From NCBI RefSeq assembly GCF_003589925.1, contig NZ_CP032382.1, forward strand, positions 682,001 through 746,000: a stretch of 64,000 nucleotides of DNA, read 5' to 3'. The notes beneath the pieces were generated by a model. The model saw only the letters and a list, made by a program, of their open reading frames with translations. It had not been told where the DNA came from and searched no databases. Made by a program: the position numbers and the translations under genes. Origin of the DNA: Chryseolinea soli. GTDB taxonomy: Bacteria; Bacteroidota; Bacteroidia; Cytophagales; Cyclobacteriaceae. Positions 59,035-64,000 of this stretch are shown here, piece by piece. The first letter of the stretch is position 1; every line of letters starts with the position of its first letter.

Positions 59035-59412
59035 ATGAAAACAATCAACATTCTGTATTGGGTATTCACCGGGCTCTTCGCCGCCCTGATGATCTTTTCC
59101 TCCTTCTCCAATATCGTCACGGCACCCGACGCTGTGGAATTGATAAAAGCAAAATTGGGATATCCCACTTATATCATTCCCTTTCTTGGAGTAGCCAAAT
59201 TGCTGGGCGCCATCACCATCCTCATTCCCCGCTTTCCGCGACTGAAGGAATGGGCCTATGCAGGGTTGATGTTCGACCTGATCGGCGCAACCTATTCGGC
59301 ATTCGCGATCGGCGAAGCAGGCGCTGCATTCATGTTCATCTTTGTCGCCCTGGGGTTTATTTCCTATTACTTCTATCGCCGGAGAGAAACGATGATGGCG
59401 GCATCGAAATAA
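59035..59412 (+). CDS. DoxX-like membrane protein
   Basis: A 125-residue protein of the DoxX-like family with four helices: ILYWVFTGLFAALMIFSSFS, then IIPFLGVAKLLGAITILIP and two more near the C-terminus. The phrase LIPRFPRLKEWAYAGLMFDL is characteristic. Its role is not known; it could act with the adjacent VOC protein. An intrinsic terminator follows. It is the second DoxX-type protein in the window (the other is at 2120) but belongs to a different branch. Confidence 0.87.
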   Translation: MKTINILYWVFTGLFAALMIFSSFSNIVTAPDAVELIKAKLGYPTYIIPFLGVAKLLGAITILIPRFPRLKEWAYAGLMFDLIGATYSAFAIGEAGAAFMFIFVALGFISYYFYRRRETMMAASK

Positions 59413-59441
59413 TTTTTCGCTATTCAAGCATCACACGACAT

Positions 59442-59471
59442 AAGAACCGGTATCCACGCCGGTTCTTTTTT
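59442..59471 (+). terminator. Intrinsic terminator between the DoxX-like gene and a permease gene
   Basis: AAGAACCGG pairs with CCGGTTCTT around an eight-base loop, followed by six Ts. It starts 29 bases after the DoxX-like stop and ends at the stop codon of the converging permease gene. Confidence 0.88.
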
Positions 59472-59473
59472 AT

Positions 59474-61885
59474 TTACTGATCTTTAAGACTCTTTGCGGG
59501 ATTGGCCATCGCGGCCTGAATCGACTGCCCCGCAATGGTGGCCAGTGTAGCCACCAGCACGATCACCCCCGGCAACACGATCATCCAAACCTGCACGTCG
59601 ATCTTATAGGCAAAAGTTTGCAGCCACTGCCGCGTTAAATAGTAGGCCAGCGGGAAGGCCAGCACACAACTGATGACGATCAGCCTGATGTAGGTCTTCG
59701 AAAGCATCACCAAAATATTCCACACCGAGGCGCCCAATACTTTGCGCACGCCGATCTCCTTTGTGCGCTTCACCATCGCCAGCGACGCCATACCAAAAAG
59801 TCCCAGGCTGGCCACGGCGATGGAAATGATACTAAAAAGATTCAGCAGGCGGGCAAAAAGCTCGTCGGCCTGGAATTGTTCACCAAAAAAACGATCCATG
59901 AAATAATAAATGAACGGGTCGTTCGGATAATGTTTATGCCACAGCGTCTGTAAGTTCTGGAGATATTCACCCTGGCGTGACTGGACATAGAACGTGTAAT
60001 AGCCATATTCATTCGGATGGCGATGGTAGAACACGATCGGGTCTACGGGCTTGTGTACCGATTCATGATGATAATCTTTCCAGACACCGATAATCGTTGC
60101 CTTGTCGTGCGCGGCGTTCATGATGCTGGTGTTTACCGCATCGGTCGGATTGTCGTAGCCCAGGGCGCGCGCGGCTGTCTCGTTGATCATGCAGGTGAGG
60201 CCCGTTTCACTTTCCTGGAAGTTGCGCCCCCCAAGCAGTGTGAGGCCGAAGGTTTCCTGGTAGCCTTCGTCGATCCACATGACCCAGAAGGATTGCTTTT
60301 TTATATTGGAAGACCCCACGGCGTGAATGTCTTCGTCATGGAAGCGGATCTCCTGTCCGGGGATATTCATGGAAGCGGTGCCCGACCGGAAAGCGGAATG
60401 CTGCATCACGTCGTTTCGGAAAGAGCGATAGCGTGAACGCCGCAGCGAGTCGGAGTTGGTTGAGGCGGGTGCGCGCAGGGTGATGGTGTGGCTGGTGTTA
60501 AAACCCGAATCGAAGTTGCGCATAAACCTGAGCTGCCGCCCCGCGATCAGCGTGATGCCAATGATGGCGACGGCCAGGAAAAGCTGGAAGACCATGAGGC
60601 TATGCTGCAGCACGTTCGCTTTGCCCCTGCCAATGCTGAGTTTGTTCTTCAGGATGAGGGCCGGTTTGTAGCGCGAAATGAAAAGGGCTGGATAAAAAGC
60701 AATCAGTGTCGTGCCCGTCACAAAACCCGCAAAGTATAGGGCCCACGTAGTGGGTTCGGTTGGACGGAAGGCGATGTTTGTGAAGAGCAAGTTGGCAAAC
60801 GGACCCGAAAAAAGCAGGTAGAGGCCTGCCCCCAGACCAAAGGTGACGCTGGAAAGCACGACGGCCTCCAGCAGGAACTGTCCGCTGATGGCCGAGCGCG
60901 AAGCCCCGAAGACCTTGCGCACTCCGATCTCGTCCGCACGCTCCAGGGAGCGGGCCAGCGACAGGTTCACATAGTTGATCCACGCGGCCACCACAATGAA
61001 GATCGCCAGCGAGATCAATGCAAACAAGATCGTCTTGCTGATGGCCGGTTTGGCCTCGCCTGACAACGCGCCGGCTGAGGTGTGCAGGTCTTCATAGGCG
61101 CTCAATGCATAGCGCGCCGTGTGTCCCCGCTTCTCCAAGGTCGTAATATGCTTGTTGGCCATCTCGGTCAGTTCGCGGTCGATGGCGCCGATGTCGGTCA
61201 CGTGGTCTTTCAGCTTCACGTAGGTAAAGGTCCATGGTGCGTTGAAGTCACCGTCGCGCGAGATCCATCCATAGTAGGGCATGGTCGACCAGGAGAGGAG
61301 AAAGTCAAATTCCAGGGAGGTGTTGGCGGGGATATCTTCAAACACGCCGGTCACCGTGAACGGCAGGCGCTCGTTGAAGTACAGGATCTTCCCCATGGGG
61401 TCGGCGTCGCCGAAATAGACGCGGGCTTGCGATTGAGAGATCATTACCGAACTGGGCGGCGTCAGCGATTGATCTGCCGAGCCGCTGATGAGCTTCAGGG
61501 GGAAAACTTTCAGGAACGAGCTGTCGACGTAGAGCATGTTCTGATCTACGATGCGCACATCTTCGGTAAAGATATAGGCCTTCTCATTATACACCCGCGT
61601 CACGGCCTCCACCTGGGGTGCGTAGGCGTGCATCAGCAGCGCTGTGCGATCGTGCGTGCGTGCACTTTGCAAGACGGGCTGGCCTTGTTGGTACTCGAAA
61701 TAGTCGACGCGGTAAATGCGGTCGCCGCCCGGGTAAAATTTGTCGTAGCTAAGCTGGTAGCCCACATAGTTCGTCAGCGCCAGGAACACGGCCATGCTGA
61801 TGGACAGGCCGATCATGTTGATGATCGTGAAACGCTTGTGGCGAATGAGATTCCGGAGGGCGGTATTCCAATAATGTTTGAGCAT
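59474..61885 (-). CDS. MacB/FtsX-type ABC transporter permease
   Basis: An 803-residue permease with two FtsX cores (ERADEIGVRKVFGASRSAIS and RTKEIGVRKVLGASVWNILV) and two large periplasmic domains, starting MLKHYWNTALRNLIRHKRFT. It is diverged from the three tandem permeases at 16-24 kb: the first coupling helix reads LERADEIGVRK, where those have RRIKEIGIKK, and the C-terminal end is AMANPAKSLKDQ. No ATPase is adjacent. It is divergent from the secreted MORN-repeat gene at 62074. The frame extends 42 codons upstream, but the family begins at the chosen ATG. Confidence 0.93.
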   Translation of the reverse strand: MLKHYWNTALRNLIRHKRFTIINMIGLSISMAVFLALTNYVGYQLSYDKFYPGGDRIYRVDYFEYQQGQPVLQSARTHDRTALLMHAYAPQVEAVTRVYNEKAYIFTEDVRIVDQNMLYVDSSFLKVFPLKLISGSADQSLTPPSSVMISQSQARVYFGDADPMGKILYFNERLPFTVTGVFEDIPANTSLEFDFLLSWSTMPYYGWISRDGDFNAPWTFTYVKLKDHVTDIGAIDRELTEMANKHITTLEKRGHTARYALSAYEDLHTSAGALSGEAKPAISKTILFALISLAIFIVVAAWINYVNLSLARSLERADEIGVRKVFGASRSAISGQFLLEAVVLSSVTFGLGAGLYLLFSGPFANLLFTNIAFRPTEPTTWALYFAGFVTGTTLIAFYPALFISRYKPALILKNKLSIGRGKANVLQHSLMVFQLFLAVAIIGITLIAGRQLRFMRNFDSGFNTSHTITLRAPASTNSDSLRRSRYRSFRNDVMQHSAFRSGTASMNIPGQEIRFHDEDIHAVGSSNIKKQSFWVMWIDEGYQETFGLTLLGGRNFQESETGLTCMINETAARALGYDNPTDAVNTSIMNAAHDKATIIGVWKDYHHESVHKPVDPIVFYHRHPNEYGYYTFYVQSRQGEYLQNLQTLWHKHYPNDPFIYYFMDRFFGEQFQADELFARLLNLFSIISIAVASLGLFGMASLAMVKRTKEIGVRKVLGASVWNILVMLSKTYIRLIVISCVLAFPLAYYLTRQWLQTFAYKIDVQVWMIVLPGVIVLVATLATIAGQSIQAAMANPAKSLKDQ

Positions 61886-62073
61886 CTGGGGGCGGGCTAT
61901 ATGGGAAGGTAAAATACCGAATTGAAATAATTCTTTATTATTTATTTTGAAATATGGCGGGAAAACAACGCCCGTTGGTGTGCGTCGGAACCCCGTCCCG
62001 TTAAAAAACATCGATCATTTGTCGATAAACTCGTATTTTGCGCCAGCATCCCGTAATGGATTTACACGGAACT

Positions 62074-63051
62074 ATGAAAAAAATCGTCTTAGTTACTTTG
62101 TTCAATATGCTGATCGTCTCCCTTTCCCTGGGCCAGACCATCATAAAATATCCGCATTGCAATTGCCAGGAAAAGATCACCTACTCCAGCACCGAACCCA
62201 AAAGGCCGGACGGTCCCTACGAGTGGGTTTGCAACGATGTGGTGATTGAATCGGGCCAATTCAAAAACGGTTTGAAAGACGGCGCGTGGATCAGCAAAAG
62301 CAAACGGGGTGTCATCATCGGCCAGATCGAGTATACCGATGGAAAATTGAATGGTGCCTACGAACTCTTCCACTCCGACGGCACACCCAAGCTGGTGGCG
62401 CGCTTTGTGAATGGCAACCCGGAAGGCAGCTGGCAATACTTCAACGCAAAAACCAAAGTCATCAAGACCGGGAGTTATAAAAACGGGACCCCCGTAGGCG
62501 TTTGGACCATCTACGACAAGTTTGGCAAGAAGGTGTTGATGGAATACAATTTTGATCAGAAATCCGTCGCGCCCGAAACACTCGCCCCGTATTACAAGAA
62601 CAACACCATGCTTCACGATGATCAAAGTGAAGAGTTCGTCCTCCTCTACTACCCTGACCGCACCCCCCGCGCTGAGGTGCAGCCCTTGGGTGGCTTTTTA
62701 TTGGCCAACGACTATTTTGTGGAGTACATGACGATCCCGGCCGTGATGATGGATACCTATACCAACTACAACTTCCAGGTGAGCGTGAGCGTTGAAGCCA
62801 ACGCCGTCAAGACCATCGACGTGCTTTTTGTAGACAAAGCGGAATACCATCCCCAGACGCCATCCCTATCCTACATCGTGTCGACCAATCCATCGGGAAA
62901 ATTGCAACGGATAGACCACACGGTACTGAACCTGAAATACCTGAGGGGAAAGATCCAGGAAGCCATGAGCATTATGGGGCCTTGGGTGGGTACGTCGGGA
63001 AATCCGGTGGAGATCCAGGTTCCTTTTGTGCTGAACGATATCAAGCACTAG
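62074..63051 (+). CDS. Secreted MORN-repeat (YwqK-like) protein
   Basis: A 325-residue exported protein: a signal peptide (MKKIVLVTLFNMLIVSLSLG), then four or five MORN-type repeats (SGQFKNGLKDGAWISKSKRG, YTDGKLNGAYELFHSDGTPK, VNGNPEGSWQYFNAKTK, YKNGTPVGVWTIYDKFGKK) and a C-terminal domain of about 150 residues of unknown kind (DYFVEYMTIPAVMMDTYTNY). MORN repeats of this bacterial type fold as stacked hairpins; some family members are labelled toxin/antitoxin, but here the position and signal favour an envelope protein. It lies between two FtsX-type permease genes. An ATG six codons upstream is also possible. Confidence 0.82.
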   Translation: MKKIVLVTLFNMLIVSLSLGQTIIKYPHCNCQEKITYSSTEPKRPDGPYEWVCNDVVIESGQFKNGLKDGAWISKSKRGVIIGQIEYTDGKLNGAYELFHSDGTPKLVARFVNGNPEGSWQYFNAKTKVIKTGSYKNGTPVGVWTIYDKFGKKVLMEYNFDQKSVAPETLAPYYKNNTMLHDDQSEEFVLLYYPDRTPRAEVQPLGGFLLANDYFVEYMTIPAVMMDTYTNYNFQVSVSVEANAVKTIDVLFVDKAEYHPQTPSLSYIVSTNPSGKLQRIDHTVLNLKYLRGKIQEAMSIMGPWVGTSGNPVEIQVPFVLNDIKH

Positions 63052-63115
63052 CCTGGGTTGGCCGGAAGCAAGAACATCATCCTGCTCCGACCGCAAGCGC
63101 CTTCAAAATTAAAGC

Positions 63116-64000
63116 TCATTCTGAGCGAAGACTCTTCACCGGGTTCATCAACGCTGCCTTTATCGATTGGAAACTCACCGTGATCAACGTGAGCAACACA
63201 GCCCCTAACCCCACGTAGAGGAATACCCATGCGGTAATGGTGATCCGGTAGGAATAGCTCTGCAACCAACTGTCCAGCGAATAGTAAGCGATAGGAATGG
63301 CCACGCCACAAGCCAACACGGTGAGCACCACAAAATCTTTGGACAGCATTTGCCAGAGGTTGAATACGGATGCTCCCACCACTTTACGGATCCCAATCTC
63401 TTTGGTGCGTTGTTCCGCCACAAAAGAAGACAGTCCGAAAAGTCCAAGACAGCTGATGAAAATGGCCAGTACCGAGAACACCGAAGCCAACTTGCCCACG
63501 CGTTCCTCCGAGGCAAACTTCAGCGCATATTGCTGATCGGCGAATTTATAATCGAACGGAACGGCGGGAATTATCTTTTTAAACACAGCCTCGATCTTGG
63601 GCATGGCTTCGCTAACGCTTACATTCGGATCGATCTTCATTACAAACCAGCCGTGATAACCCTGCACAAAATAAATAGCAGGTTCCATCGGCTCGAAGGG
63701 TGACTGCATGACCATGTCTTTGATCACGCCCAATATTCTGTAGTCGCGGTCCACGCCATAAGCATCATTTTTCCAATGCATGATCTGGCCGACAGGATTT
63801 TTTATATTCATGTATTTGATAGCCGCCTCGTTGAGCACGAATCCACTGGAGTCGGATGCGTATTCCTCGGAAAAGTCGCGACCGTCGACGAATTGCCATC
63901 CCACGGTTCGTCCGAAGGCATGTGAAACGGAAAGCGTGGCAAAATTTGCTTCGAAGGCAGGGTCCTTGCCTTGCCAGTCGAAGCCACCGTTGCCCGACCA
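63116..64000 (-). CDS. MacB/FtsX-type ABC transporter permease, N-terminus cut by window edge
   Basis: The frame is open from the window end to a TGA at 63116, giving the last 294 residues of a permease. They start in a periplasmic MacB_PCD domain (GNGGFDWQGKDPAFEANFAT) and continue through FVDGRDFSEEYASDSSGFVL and the final FtsX core (RTKEIGIRKVVGASVFNLWQ) to NPVKSLRSE. The closing residues are those of the family. It is the fifth such permease in the window, and again no ATPase is beside it in the visible part. The GTG at 63904 is not the real start, since in-frame coding sequence continues beyond it. Confidence 0.9.
   Translation of the reverse strand, partial: WSGNGGFDWQGKDPAFEANFATLSVSHAFGRTVGWQFVDGRDFSEEYASDSSGFVLNEAAIKYMNIKNPVGQIMHWKNDAYGVDRDYRILGVIKDMVMQSPFEPMEPAIYFVQGYHGWFVMKIDPNVSVSEAMPKIEAVFKKIIPAVPFDYKFADQQYALKFASEERVGKLASVFSVLAIFISCLGLFGLSSFVAEQRTKEIGIRKVVGASVFNLWQMLSKDFVVLTVLACGVAIPIAYYSLDSWLQSYSYRITITAWVFLYVGLGAVLLTLITVSFQSIKAALMNPVKSLRSE

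Noticed and set aside
1..64000. Insertion sequences, prophage, tRNA/rRNA genes or riboswitches
   Set aside because: Looked for transposase/integrase-like proteins, tRNA-like segments and known aptamer cores and saw none that I could support.

Overview
The window reads as a chromosomal stretch from a Bacteroidota bacterium, probably of the order Cytophagales (a Chryseolinea/Ohtaekwangia-like soil or freshwater lineage is my guess from gene content, not from any marker gene). The reasons are MacB/FtsX-type permeases of about 800 residues encoded without ATPases, an ECF sigma factor paired with a FecR-type anti-sigma factor, several small DUF families common in Bacteroidota, -7 boxes of the TAnnTTTG type upstream of some genes, and roughly balanced base composition. 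I see no tRNA, rRNA, CRISPR array, insertion sequence or phage gene. The region looks like ordinary chromosome with one secondary-metabolite locus.

Layout. 1-16.3 kb: a cut-off TPR membrane protein; a MocR-type regulator divergent from a DoxX protein and an aromatic-amino-acid-type decarboxylase, with a three-copy TAGTCCA operator between them; AraC regulators with VOC and DUF1080 genes; NDH-2; the peptidoglycan editing factor PgeF; an SDR; DUF748, pyrophosphatase, DUF3175 and DUF4142 genes. 16.4-26.6 kb: three tandem MacB-like permeases behind a clear sigma-54 promoter, divergent from an NtrC-type response regulator and its histidine kinase. This is the most coherent regulatory module here. 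26.6-34.1 kb: a 2087-residue single-module polyketide synthase (KS-AT-DH-KR-ACP-TE), translationally coupled to a lipocalin-like protein and divergent from an Sfp-type phosphopantetheinyl transferase, forming a compact biosynthetic locus.

34.3-40.3 kb: small hypotheticals, an ECF sigma/anti-sigma pair whose FecR protein carries an unusual C-terminal domain and has no TonB receptor beside it, then an acyltransferase, a small membrane protein and an O-antigen-ligase-like protein. 40.3-49.5 kb: membrane proteins, a dehydrogenase coupled to an AraC regulator, VOC and HMA-like small proteins, a DUF3037/HipA-like kinase overlapping pair, a FAD-dependent sugar/alditol oxidase-like lipoprotein, a second DUF1080 protein and an arginyl-transferase-like protein. 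49.7-59.4 kb: a secreted repeat protein, an esterase, response regulators, a CHASE3 histidine kinase, an orphan ECF sigma factor, a GlxA-type regulator, VOC and DoxX genes. 59.5-64 kb: two further MacB-like permeases (one cut by the window edge) flanking a secreted MORN-repeat protein.

Non-coding structure worth noting: two long arrays of a degenerate heptamer AGTAGYC (4.1 and 53.2 kb), a G-quadruplex-type tract next to the second, several inverted-repeat operators and intrinsic terminators. All functional calls rest on reading motifs by eye; no database search was possible.
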